The notes under the pieces: generated by a model
Database searches by the model: none
Told to the model about the DNA's origin: nothing
What the model saw: only the letters and a program-made list of their open reading frames with translations
In this document: piece by piece, positions 1 to 6,004 of the stretch
How positions within the stretch are numbered: position 1 is the stretch's first letter
Layout: each line of letters starts with the position of its first letter
Made by a program: the position numbers and the translations under genes
NCBI GenBank assembly: GCA_001189075.1
Contig: LFCN01000003.1
Location: 1 to 14,730, forward strand
DNA from: Parcubacteria bacterium C7867-004
GTDB lineage: Bacteria; Patescibacteria; Paceibacteria; UBA9973; UBA2103
Reading direction: 5' to 3'
DNA: 14,730 nucleotides

Positions 1-85
1 CACCTCGATGTCGGCTCACCTTAGCGCGGGGCTGGAGAAGGTCCCAAGCGTTTGGCTGTTCGCCAATTAAAAAGGTACGCGAGCT

Positions 86-142
86 GGGTTCAAACCGTGT
101 GGGAATTAATCTTCGGATTGATTTCCACACCGTTTGAATCCC
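86..142 (+). other. Long hairpin across the intron 5' splice site
   Basis: Exon bases 86-95 pair with intron bases 132-142 (one bulged U at 139). After a C96-C131 mismatch, 97-111 pair continuously with 116-130, closed by a cUUCGg tetraloop (112-115). That is about 25 pairs with two G-U wobbles. The splice-site base U98 is paired with A129, so this stem cannot coexist with the catalytic P1 helix (93-98/221-226). It is seen directly in the sequence. A regulatory or chaperoning role is inference. Confidence 0.8.
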
Positions 143-391
143 TTTGAGTTTCTGTTATCAGAACCCAATAAAAAGAATGTCTTTTCGTCTTGAAACTAAG
201 ATAGAACCAACCATGACACGGCGGTTGCATGCAGGGATGCATGCAAACAAACTGACTCATATCGGTGGAACCCTACTCGAAAGAGGGGCGATACCGAGGG
301 AAGCGCAAGCGCCCGTAGAGACTGAATGTCAGTCACGAAGAACTCGTGATGTTACAGTCCGATCCTTCCAGTAATGGGAGTTAACGAAATG
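99..391 (+). ncRNA. Group I self-splicing intron in 23S rRNA (site 2593), no homing-endonuclease gene
   Basis: The insertion lies between CAAACCGU and CGUGAGACAGG, sequences contiguous in other bacterial 23S rRNAs. A full group I core can be drawn. P1 is exon AACCGU (93-98) with guide GCGGUU (221-226), giving the diagnostic U98-G221 wobble. P10 is guide CACG (217-220) with 3' exon CGUG (392-395). P2 is 227-233/238-244 with a GGGA loop. P3 is 251-256/328-333. P4 is 262-266/293-297. P5 is closed by a GAAA loop (279-282). P6 is 298-300/312-314 with a GCAA loop. P7 is GACUG/CAGUC (320-324/355-359). P8 is 334-338/344-348. P9 is 365-369/376-380. The last intron base is G391, as required. P1 and P10 together fix both splice sites. 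Bases 99-216 form an unusually large P1 loop. No convincing protein is encoded. The site matches the intron site of the Chlamydomonas chloroplast 23S gene that carries I-CreI (from memory). The subgroup was not assigned. Confidence 0.93.
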
Positions 392-739
392 CGTGAGACA
401 GGTTGGTCTCCTATCTACTACAGGCGTTGATTCTTGAGGAGACTTGCCCCTAGTACGAGAGGACCGGGGTGAACTGACCTCTGGTCTACGAGCTGTCACG
501 CCAGTGGCATCGCTCGGTAGCTATGTCGGGAATTGATAACTGCTGAAAGCATATAAGCGGGAAGCAAACTCCAAGATTAGGAATCGTTATGAGGCTCCTA
601 GAAGATGACTAGGTTGATAGGCTTTAGATGGAAGCGCAGTGATGCGTTGAGTCGAGAAGTACTAATATGCCCAGTTTTCTGTGCGGAACCTTGTGCGTCA
701 CGTCTAACGATGTGATCTGCGCCCTATTTGCATATTCGT

Positions 740-761
740 TTGTCCCCGAGTGGGACGAAAG
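740..761 (+). other. Hairpin in the 23S-5S spacer
   Basis: The spacer of about 85 nt between 23S and 5S holds a stem of TTTGTCCC against GGGACGAA-type sequence with one G-U pair. It resembles a processing stem of the rRNA precursor. No tRNA cloverleaf is visible in the spacer. Confidence 0.5.
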
Positions 762-769
762 ATTCGTAT

Positions 770-880
770 AATGCTGGTGATTCATCGGAGGGGCCATACC
801 CGTTCTCATTCCGAACACGGCAGTCAAGCCCTCTTGAGCCAATGGTACTCGCAAGGGGAGAGTAGGTTGTCGCCAGCATT
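770..880 (+). rRNA. rrf: 5S ribosomal RNA
   Basis: Helix I is closed by AATGCTGGTGA at the start and TCGCCAGCATT at the end, which pair almost perfectly and set the ends within a base or two. Internal signatures are CCATACCCGTTCTCATTCCG with GAACACGG (helix III and loop C) and GGTACTC...GAGAGTAGG (loop E and helix IV). At roughly 110 nt it is shorter than the usual 115-120. The missing bases are in helix IV, which is about three pairs capped by a GCAA loop. It is the last gene of the rRNA unit and is followed at once by an intrinsic terminator. Confidence 0.95.
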
Positions 881-901
881 ATGCGCGTGTTTCGTTCCCT
901 G

Positions 902-929
902 AAAGCCGCCCGAAAGGGCGGCTTTTGTT
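902..929 (+). terminator. Intrinsic terminator of the rRNA unit
   Basis: A 10-bp stem AAAGCCGCCC/GGGCGGCTTT with a GAAA loop (912-915) is followed by a T-rich tail TTTTGTT (923-929). It lies about 20 nt after 5S, where the rRNA transcript should end. It is the clearest intrinsic terminator in the window. Confidence 0.93.
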
Positions 930-934
930 ATAGT
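926..934 (+). promoter_or_regulatory. Predicted extended -10 promoter for the ITPase gene
   Basis: TGTTATAGT fits an extended -10 (TGn followed by TATAGT at 929-934). Only six bases separate it from the ATG at 941, so transcription would start at or next to the start codon. The -35 position is GC-rich terminator stem with no match, which fits an extended -10 type. The promoter overlaps the T tail of the rRNA terminator. Confidence 0.5.
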
Positions 935-940
935 GAGCCG

Positions 941-1489
941 ATGATAACGTTCATAACTGGGAACGCAGGGAAGTACAACGAGGCGGTCGCGGTGCTCGGC
1001 AGCATCGAGCTCAGCCAGCAGAAACTGCACCTTCCGGAAGTGCAGGGACTAGATCCCCGCGAAGTGCTGCGCGCGAAGCTCCTGGCGGCGAAAGCTGAGG
1101 GCGTCGCTCCCTGCATCGTGGAAGACAGTTCGCTCACTCTCTCGTGCCTCAACGATCAGCTGCCCGGCCCTTTCATAAAATGGTTCGAGGATGCGCTCGG
1201 CATCCAAGGACTCTATGAGCTCACGAAGAAGTACGAGGACGATCGAGCTATCGTGCACACGCATATCGGCTATCTCGACGAAGCGGGGGAGATGCACCTA
1301 TTCGATGCGAAGATATCCGGACGCATCGTCCTTCCGCGCGGAGACAAGGACTTCGGGTACGGCCCGATATTCCTTCCTGATGGTTCGGATAAGACTTTCG
1401 GCGAAATGGAGCGAGCGGAGAAACAGGAGATTAGCAGTCGCGCTATGGCGTTCCGCGCGCTTCGCGACTTCCTGCTCGCAGGTTCGTAG
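941..1489 (+). CDS. ITPase / HAM1-type non-canonical purine NTP pyrophosphatase
   Basis: This 182-residue protein should hydrolyse ITP, dITP and XTP to the monophosphate and pyrophosphate, keeping deaminated purines out of DNA and RNA; it would be cytosolic. Family marks are FITGNAGKYNE (4-14), the nucleotide loop; VEDSSL (60-65), where E61 and D62 are expected metal ligands or catalytic acids; LPGPFIKWF (74-82); SGRIVLPRG (126-134); and FGYGPIFLPDG (138-148). The LPGPxIKWF and EDSSL forms look more like eukaryotic and archaeal ITPA than E. coli RdgB. The usual SHR near the C-terminus reads SSR (165-167). I chose the ATG at 941 because the in-frame ATG at 881 would be translated through the rRNA terminator and lacks homology. 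The gene stands alone between the terminator and the next promoter. The family call is sure; the substrate is inferred. Confidence 0.92.
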   Translation: MITFITGNAGKYNEAVAVLGSIELSQQKLHLPEVQGLDPREVLRAKLLAAKAEGVAPCIVEDSSLTLSCLNDQLPGPFIKWFEDALGIQGLYELTKKYEDDRAIVHTHIGYLDEAGEMHLFDAKISGRIVLPRGDKDFGYGPIFLPDGSDKTFGEMERAEKQEISSRAMAFRALRDFLLAGS

Positions 1490-1506
1490 AGATTCTTGGA
1501 ATCTTA

Positions 1507-1512
1507 TATACT
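1507..1512 (+). promoter_or_regulatory. Predicted -10 element, leaderless start of the Cys-motif gene
   Basis: TATACT lies in an AT-rich patch with six bases to the ATG at 1519. The expected transcription start is at the start codon. The -35 region is only weakly matched (TTCGTA at 1483-1488). No Shine-Dalgarno sequence precedes this ATG. Confidence 0.45.
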
Positions 1513-1518
1513 ACATAT

Positions 1519-2277
1519 ATGAATCTGAACTGGGCTGATCGCCGTCGCTTCTGGCTCCTGGGGACTGCTGCGGTTGTATTCCTCCTACTTGTTGTGGGTG
1601 TCGGTATCGCCGTCATGTACGAGACGCCATCTTGCATGGACAAGAAACTGAATCAGGATGAGACGGGCGTCGACTGTGGCGGATCCTGCGCATACCTTTG
1701 CTCGGCAGACGCCGAAGCGCCGCGGGTAAACTTCGTGCGTGGGATCCAGAACAAGCAGGGGCGTGTCGACGTCATCGCGTTCATCGAGAACCGTAACGAG
1801 AGCGCGGAAGCGGTCCGGGCAGGGTACACGATTGAAGTACGCGGAGAGGATAATCTCGTGCTCGCAGAACGTACCGGCACCATTGATCTTCCAGCGCGCA
1901 CTATCAGCCCGGTATTCATCCCGAGCATCTATCAGGGAACCGGCGTCGCCACCCGTACGTTCCTTACGTTCATGGAGCCTGTTAAGTTCTCACGCGCAAA
2001 GGAACGAGTGGCGCCGTCCGTTCAGAACATAACGCTCGTTCCCGGAGATCGCCCGAGACTTACGGCAACGCTTAAGAACTCGTCGGCGGAGACCATCTAC
2101 AACCAGAAGGTCGTCGCTACGATTTTCAGCACTTCGGACAATACCGCCGTTGGCGCATCTCAGACGGTGGTCCGAGAGATTCCCGCGCAAGGCACGAGTG
2201 AGGTGGTGTTTACCTGGAATGAGCCGTTCGGGGTCGAGGTGATGGCGCGAGTCCTGCCGGTTCTCGAGTTGCGCTAA
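1519..2277 (+). CDS. Membrane-anchored extracytoplasmic protein with a Cys motif (unknown function)
   Basis: I do not recognise a named family for this 252-residue protein. A short basic N-terminus (DRRR, 7-10) precedes one hydrophobic helix (about 11-33), so it is probably a single-pass protein or uncleaved signal anchor with the body outside. Just after the helix is a compact module with four cysteines (39, 53, 57, 61) around NQDETGVDCGGSC. Similar N-x-x-E-T-G-V-D-C-G-G-x-C modules occur in many secreted bacterial proteins and suggest disulfides and perhaps metal binding (inference). The rest reads like two beta-sandwich segments (about 65-155 and 160-252) rich in V, T and N. The gene is four bases upstream of rodA and likely co-transcribed, so a role in wall synthesis is plausible but unproven. 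Confidence 0.8.
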   Translation: MNLNWADRRRFWLLGTAAVVFLLLVVGVGIAVMYETPSCMDKKLNQDETGVDCGGSCAYLCSADAEAPRVNFVRGIQNKQGRVDVIAFIENRNESAEAVRAGYTIEVRGEDNLVLAERTGTIDLPARTISPVFIPSIYQGTGVATRTFLTFMEPVKFSRAKERVAPSVQNITLVPGDRPRLTATLKNSSAETIYNQKVVATIFSTSDNTAVGASQTVVREIPAQGTSEVVFTWNEPFGVEVMARVLPVLELR

Positions 2278-2281
2278 CTTC

Positions 2282-3421
2282 ATGAGTGAACGCATCCGTA
2301 ATCGGACGCTCCGCTCGCTCCTTTCTGAGTGGCCGCTCTTTCTCATACCGATAGCCATCTCCTTGCTCGGGGTGCTTACGATGCATCCGTTCGGGAGCGG
2401 GGACTCACTCGCGCCCCGGCAGCTCATATGGATAAGCGCTGGCGCGCTGGTGTACCTCATCTGCGCGAGTATCGACATGCGGTTCATACGGCGTACGCCG
2501 GTAATCATCGTCGGCTATCTCGTATCCATCGGACTCCTCGCGTTGCTCCTGGTTGCGACTCACGCTGTGCAGGGCGCCAAATCATGGTTCGATCTGGGCG
2601 CGTTCTCGCTCCAACCGGCCGACCCTGCGAAGATAGTCTTCATCGCGCTCATGGCGAAGTATTTCTCCCGCCGGCATATGGAGATAGGGGACTTCCGCCA
2701 TATCATCGTCTCGGGCGCGTATGCGGCGGGCCTCATTCTGCTCATCCTCGTTGAGCCTGACCTCGGTACTGCCGTTATCTTCAGCATCATCTGGTTCGGT
2801 ATGATACTCGTCTCCGGTATCTCGAAGAAGCATCTGGCGGTTATCGTGTCGGTCGGTCTCATAACAGCTGCAGGTCTTTGGTTCTTCGTGCTCCATGACT
2901 ATCAGCGCACGCGCATCATCACCTTCGTGAACCCGGCCGGCGATATCCATGGCGCCGGCTACAATGCCTACCAAGCCACTATCGCAGTTGGGTCTGGCGA
3001 GGTGCTCGGGAAAGGCATAGGATACGGGACGCAATCGAAGCTCCGGTTCTTACCGGAGTATGAGACCGACTTTATATTCGCGTCATTCGCCGAGGAGTGG
3101 GGCTTCGTGGGAGTCTCGATAGTGTTGCTGTTGTACGGACTCTTGCTTGCGCGACTCTTATATATTGCACGAAGAAGCGCTACCAATTTTGATGCATTGT
3201 TCACCATCGGCGTAGCGCTTCTCTTTACCGCGCACATATTCATTCATGCCGGCATCAATCTCGGCCTGCTTCCGGTAACGGGTACGACGATACCGTTCAT
3301 GAGCTACGGAGGCTCGCATATCCTCGTGGAGTTCGCAGCACTCGGCATCGTCACGGCTCTCGCGCGTGAAGCCAGGAGCGTGCCAAGAGAAGAGGCGGGA
3401 CAGGAGTACCTGGGCGGCTAG
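2282..3421 (+). CDS. rodA: RodA/FtsW-family SEDS peptidoglycan glycosyltransferase (RodA-like)
   Basis: This 379-residue polytopic membrane protein should polymerise lipid II into glycan strands at the cell surface, normally with a class B PBP (none seen here). It has about ten hydrophobic segments, the usual SEDS number and length. Diagnostic stretches are GAKSWFDLGAFSLQPADPAK (98-117), VEPDLGTA (157-164), the large loop GSGEVLGKGIGYGTQSKLRF (237-256), LPEYETDFIF (257-266) with Asp263 at the position of the essential SEDS aspartate, EEWGFVG (271-277), and GLLPVTGTTIPFMSYGGS (328-345). The GxGTQSKLxFLPExxTDFIF pattern is closer to RodA than FtsW. It starts four bases after the Cys-motif gene with no clear Shine-Dalgarno. 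Its stop codon overlaps the stop of the convergent glycosyltransferase gene within one CTAG. Confidence 0.93.
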   Translation: MSERIRNRTLRSLLSEWPLFLIPIAISLLGVLTMHPFGSGDSLAPRQLIWISAGALVYLICASIDMRFIRRTPVIIVGYLVSIGLLALLLVATHAVQGAKSWFDLGAFSLQPADPAKIVFIALMAKYFSRRHMEIGDFRHIIVSGAYAAGLILLILVEPDLGTAVIFSIIWFGMILVSGISKKHLAVIVSVGLITAAGLWFFVLHDYQRTRIITFVNPAGDIHGAGYNAYQATIAVGSGEVLGKGIGYGTQSKLRFLPEYETDFIFASFAEEWGFVGVSIVLLLYGLLLARLLYIARRSATNFDALFTIGVALLFTAHIFIHAGINLGLLPVTGTTIPFMSYGGSHILVEFAALGIVTALAREARSVPREEAGQEYLGG

Positions 3422-4572
3422 CGCTCCCGATAGAGGGCAAGAGTCTCGCGCACCATCTTCGCTTTCGGGAATACGCGTATCACTCGCTCATAGAGCGCGT
3501 GGCCGAGCTCGGTGCGTAATCGCTCATTCGATACGAGGAGCTCGAGGGCATCTGTAAGAGCCGTACTATCTCCCGAGGGAACGAGTATGCCGCTCTCCTT
3601 ATCCCGTATGATCTCCGGTATCCCGCCTACGTTACTTGCGACCGCCGGAAGCTTTGCAAGGCCGGCTTCGAGCAGCACGTACCCGAGACCCTCGCTTCGA
3701 GAGGGGAGTGCGAATATATCGAGCGCACTTAGGTGTACTGATGCGTTCGGTACGTGGCCGCAGAGAACAACCGAACTCGTGAGGCCTCGTTCTTCGATCT
3801 GAGTGGTAAGCAGTTCTCGCTCATCGCCTTCGCCCATAATCACGAGCCCCACCTCGTTCTGCCGTTCCTGTAAACGTGCAAACGCATTGATGAGTACGTG
3901 CAGCTGCTTGGTCGGATGAAGTTCGGCGATAGTGCCGATCCAGAGTGCTTTCTCGAATCCGGGCGCGAGTCTCGTTCTCGCTTCCTCTCTCGGCAGGAGC
4001 GGTTCTTCGTCTATGCCGTTCTGGACGACGCGTATGCGACTGCTCGCAAACGGCATCCATTCGGTGTCACGCGCGAGTGCTTCGGACACGCATATTGTCC
4101 GGTGACAGAGGAGTACGGTGAGATAATGGAACGCTGCGATCACCGCCTTCTGTATCGCCGGCCGATCCTCGTTGAATGCCCAGCCGTGTGCGGTGAACAT
4201 GACGCGCTCGATCCCTGCAAGTCGTCCGGCGATTGCCGCAAGACCGCCCGCTTTCGAGCTGTTCCCGTGAATAATATCGGGCCTGAACTGGCGGACGATG
4301 CGGAAGAGTTCGCGGAAGGCATCGATCTCGCTTCCAATATGTATGTCCCGAGTCATCGTCCCGATGAACGCGACGGGAATGCCGGCCTCCTTGAGGCGCT
4401 TCGTGAGCTCGCCTCCAGCGCCGGAGACAACGAGCACCTCATGCCCGGCCTCGTTCGCGCCGATCGCCATATCGAATACGTAGCGCTGGGCACCGCCCCA
4501 ATTCGCTTTGGTTATGACATAGAGAATGCGCAATCTGCGGTCACGCGCCGCTACTTCCGTGTAGGAACCCAT
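3418..4572 (-). CDS. GT4-family (GT-B fold) glycosyltransferase
   Basis: This 384-residue protein should transfer a sugar from a nucleotide sugar to a lipid-linked or polysaccharide acceptor on the cytoplasmic face. The N-terminal acceptor domain contains ILYVITKANWGGAQRYV (16-32), with the GGAQ donor-phosphate loop typical of GT4, then DIIHGNSSKAGGLAA (99-113) and FTAHGWAFNE (126-135). CVSEALA (161-167) and VVQNGID (182-188) lead into the C-terminal donor domain, with GTIAELHPTK (213-222) and the EX7E motif E294...E302 within SEGLGYVLLEAGLAKLPAVA, followed by GGIPEII (316-322). It is the only minus-strand gene in the envelope block and diverges from the sugar-phosphate transferase gene 22 bp away. 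Sugar and acceptor specificity cannot be read from the sequence. Confidence 0.92.
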   Translation of the reverse strand: MGSYTEVAARDRRLRILYVITKANWGGAQRYVFDMAIGANEAGHEVLVVSGAGGELTKRLKEAGIPVAFIGTMTRDIHIGSEIDAFRELFRIVRQFRPDIIHGNSSKAGGLAAIAGRLAGIERVMFTAHGWAFNEDRPAIQKAVIAAFHYLTVLLCHRTICVSEALARDTEWMPFASSRIRVVQNGIDEEPLLPREEARTRLAPGFEKALWIGTIAELHPTKQLHVLINAFARLQERQNEVGLVIMGEGDERELLTTQIEERGLTSSVVLCGHVPNASVHLSALDIFALPSRSEGLGYVLLEAGLAKLPAVASNVGGIPEIIRDKESGILVPSGDSTALTDALELLVSNERLRTELGHALYERVIRVFPKAKMVRETLALYRER

Positions 4573-4579
4573 GTTCTAT

Positions 4580-4585
4580 AGTATA
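4580..4585 (-). promoter_or_regulatory. Predicted -10 for the glycosyltransferase gene (divergent pair)
   Basis: Read on the minus strand this is TATACT, with seven bases (ATAGAAC) to the start codon at 4572, predicting a leaderless mRNA. It overlaps the plus-strand -10 at 4582-4587. I see no well-spaced -35. Confidence 0.45.
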
Positions 4586-4587
4586 AC
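4582..4587 (+). promoter_or_regulatory. Predicted -10 for the sugar-phosphate transferase gene (divergent pair)
   Basis: TATAAC is followed by seven bases (TGCACTC) and then the ATG at 4595, again leaderless geometry. It shares four bases with the opposing -10, so polymerase could probably occupy only one direction at a time (inference). Confidence 0.45.
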
Positions 4588-4594
4588 TGCACTC

Positions 4595-5962
4595 ATGATA
4601 TACGGTGGCAAGCGCGCGCCGGCGCTATTATTCCTCGGCGATATCGCCGTATTCTGCTTGGCCCTCTGGCTCACGCTTCTGCTGCGTACCGGCTCGGTGC
4701 CGAGCATGAGCCTGCTTGAGGATCATGCCGGACCTTTCGCGCTCTTGTTCATCCTCTGGTCATTGGTCTTCTATATGTCCGGTCTCTACGGAAAGGGGAT
4801 CATACTCTTCAAGAGCCATCAGCCGCAGGCGTTGGTGCGCACGCAGTTCGCGAATATCGTGCTCGCCGCGCTCTTCTTCTTTCTGGTCCCCGGTATCGGC
4901 ATCGCGCCGAAGACGAACCTCGCGATCTATCTCGTGGTATCGCTCCTTCTGATATTCCTCTGGCGGCTTGCGGTGTACCCTAGGCTTTCGATAAAGCGTT
5001 CCCGTACCAAAGCGCTCCTCATCGCCGACGGACCTGATGCTGAGGCATTGGTGGAAGAGGTTAACGGCAATCCGCGATACCATCTTGCGTTCATACACCA
5101 CCTCACGCCCCTCGCATTCCTCGCGCTTTCTCCCTATGCGCAGAAAGACCTGATGACCAAGGGGGTCCGCGCGATCGTCGCTGACATGGCGGCGTGCAAT
5201 AGTCACGGGCTCCTTCCGGTGCTCTATGATCTTCCAGTAGAGCCCCGGGATTGCGATCTCCTCGACTTCACTGATGTGTACGAGGAGGTCTTCGATCGGA
5301 TACCGCTCTCGCTTCTCGATCAGGGATGGTTCATAGAGAACGTCGCGAAGGAGGACCCGTTCTGGTACTCAGTCCCGAAGCGCATTCTCGATATACTCGG
5401 TGGCGTCGCCATGGGACTGATTACCCTCATCGCCATACCGTTCGTATGGGCAGCGCATCGTCTCGAAGGCCCTGGTACGCTCTTCATCAAGCAGAGCAGG
5501 CTGGGTGAACGAGGTACGCTTATCAACGCCTATAAGTTCCGGAGCATGCACATGAACGAGCATGCGTCGGATGCGTGGGTAGGGGAGAGCGATAACCGCA
5601 TCACGAAGGTAGGAAGCGTGCTGCGCAAGACCTCGCTCGACGAGTTTCCGCAGTTCGTGAATCTTCTGCGCGGAGATCTCTCGCTCATAGGCCCCCGCAA
5701 CGATATCGAGGGACTCGCCAAGCGCCTCGGGGACGCGCTTCCGTACTACAACTTCCGCTATCTGGTTAAGCCGGGGATTACGGGCTGGGCTCAGATAAAT
5801 CAACAGTACGAACAGGGACACCTGAGCCCACAATCGATCAAAGAGACGACCGTCAGGCTCGCGTACGACTTCTATTACCTGAAGCACCGGTCGCTCGGTC
5901 TCGATCTGGTCATCGCGCTCAAGACCATCAAGCGCATGCTCTTCCGGCTTTCGGATTGGTAG
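4595..5962 (+). CDS. Polyprenyl-phosphate sugar-1-phosphate transferase (WcaJ/WbaP type)
   Basis: This 455-residue membrane enzyme should start a lipid-linked glycan by moving a hexose-1-phosphate from a UDP-sugar to undecaprenyl phosphate. The N-terminal half has about four hydrophobic helices (10-30, 47-63, 83-103, 108-128), then a CoA-binding-like domain (about 137-245), as in the long WcaJ/WbaP class. The catalytic domain starts at PKRILDILGG (261-270), with GPGTLFIKQSRLGERG (292-307), INAYKFRSM (310-318), VGSVLRKTSLDEFPQFVNLL (339-358), which holds the Asp-Glu pair 349-350, DLSLIGPRND (361-370) and KPGITGWAQI (392-401). I prefer ATG 4595 because the in-frame ATG 4571 lies upstream of the predicted -10 and overlaps the divergent gene's start codon; 4571 does have a weak AGGA before it and adds only eight residues. 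Confidence 0.92.
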   Translation: MIYGGKRAPALLFLGDIAVFCLALWLTLLLRTGSVPSMSLLEDHAGPFALLFILWSLVFYMSGLYGKGIILFKSHQPQALVRTQFANIVLAALFFFLVPGIGIAPKTNLAIYLVVSLLLIFLWRLAVYPRLSIKRSRTKALLIADGPDAEALVEEVNGNPRYHLAFIHHLTPLAFLALSPYAQKDLMTKGVRAIVADMAACNSHGLLPVLYDLPVEPRDCDLLDFTDVYEEVFDRIPLSLLDQGWFIENVAKEDPFWYSVPKRILDILGGVAMGLITLIAIPFVWAAHRLEGPGTLFIKQSRLGERGTLINAYKFRSMHMNEHASDAWVGESDNRITKVGSVLRKTSLDEFPQFVNLLRGDLSLIGPRNDIEGLAKRLGDALPYYNFRYLVKPGITGWAQINQQYEQGHLSPQSIKETTVRLAYDFYYLKHRSLGLDLVIALKTIKRMLFRLSDW

Positions 5963-5992
5963 CCCATTATTTCTTTCCCGCTTATTCAGTAG

Positions 5993-5998
5993 TAGAGT
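5993..5998 (+). promoter_or_regulatory. Possible -10 before the first epimerase gene
   Basis: TAGAGT is six bases before the ATG at 6005, the same spacing as the better -10 elements here. It matches TATAAT at four of six positions and the -35 side is weak, so this is less sure. The 42-bp gap has no terminator and no Shine-Dalgarno, so read-through from the upstream gene is also possible. Confidence 0.33.
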
Positions 5999-6004
5999 CC
6001 CTTT

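Larger units (their letters stand above)
1..685 (+). rRNA. rrl: 23S ribosomal RNA, 3' part, interrupted by an intron
   Basis: This is the 3' end of large-subunit rRNA, starting near E. coli position 2493 in the peptidyl-transferase domain. The opening CACCTCGATGTCGGCTC, the GGTACGCGAGCTGGGTT block (74-90), the sarcin-ricin loop AGTACGAGAGGACCG (about 452-466) and the closing GATGCGTTGAG...GTACTAAT segment are all recognisable. The gene is not continuous: between the two halves of helix 93 there is a 293-nt insertion (99-391). Mature exons here are therefore 1-98 and 392 to about 685. The exact 3' end is estimated from the distance to the conserved GTACTAAT, because the partner 5' end of 23S lies outside the window. 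The gene is truncated by the window edge, and 5S follows on the same strand. Confidence 0.96.

Noticed and set aside
144..374. 76-codon open frame inside the 23S insertion
   Set aside because: It starts with TTG, covers the group I core helices P3-P9 and shows no LAGLIDADG, GIY-YIG or HNH motif. The sequence is explained by RNA structure.
686..769. Possible tRNA gene in the 23S-5S spacer
   Set aside because: No cloverleaf, T-loop GTTCRANNC or CCA could be found; only a processing-type hairpin is visible.
881..940. Upstream ATG extending the ITPase by 20 residues
   Set aside because: These codons lie on the terminator stem and the added residues have no family match. The natural N-terminus MITFITGN starts at 941.
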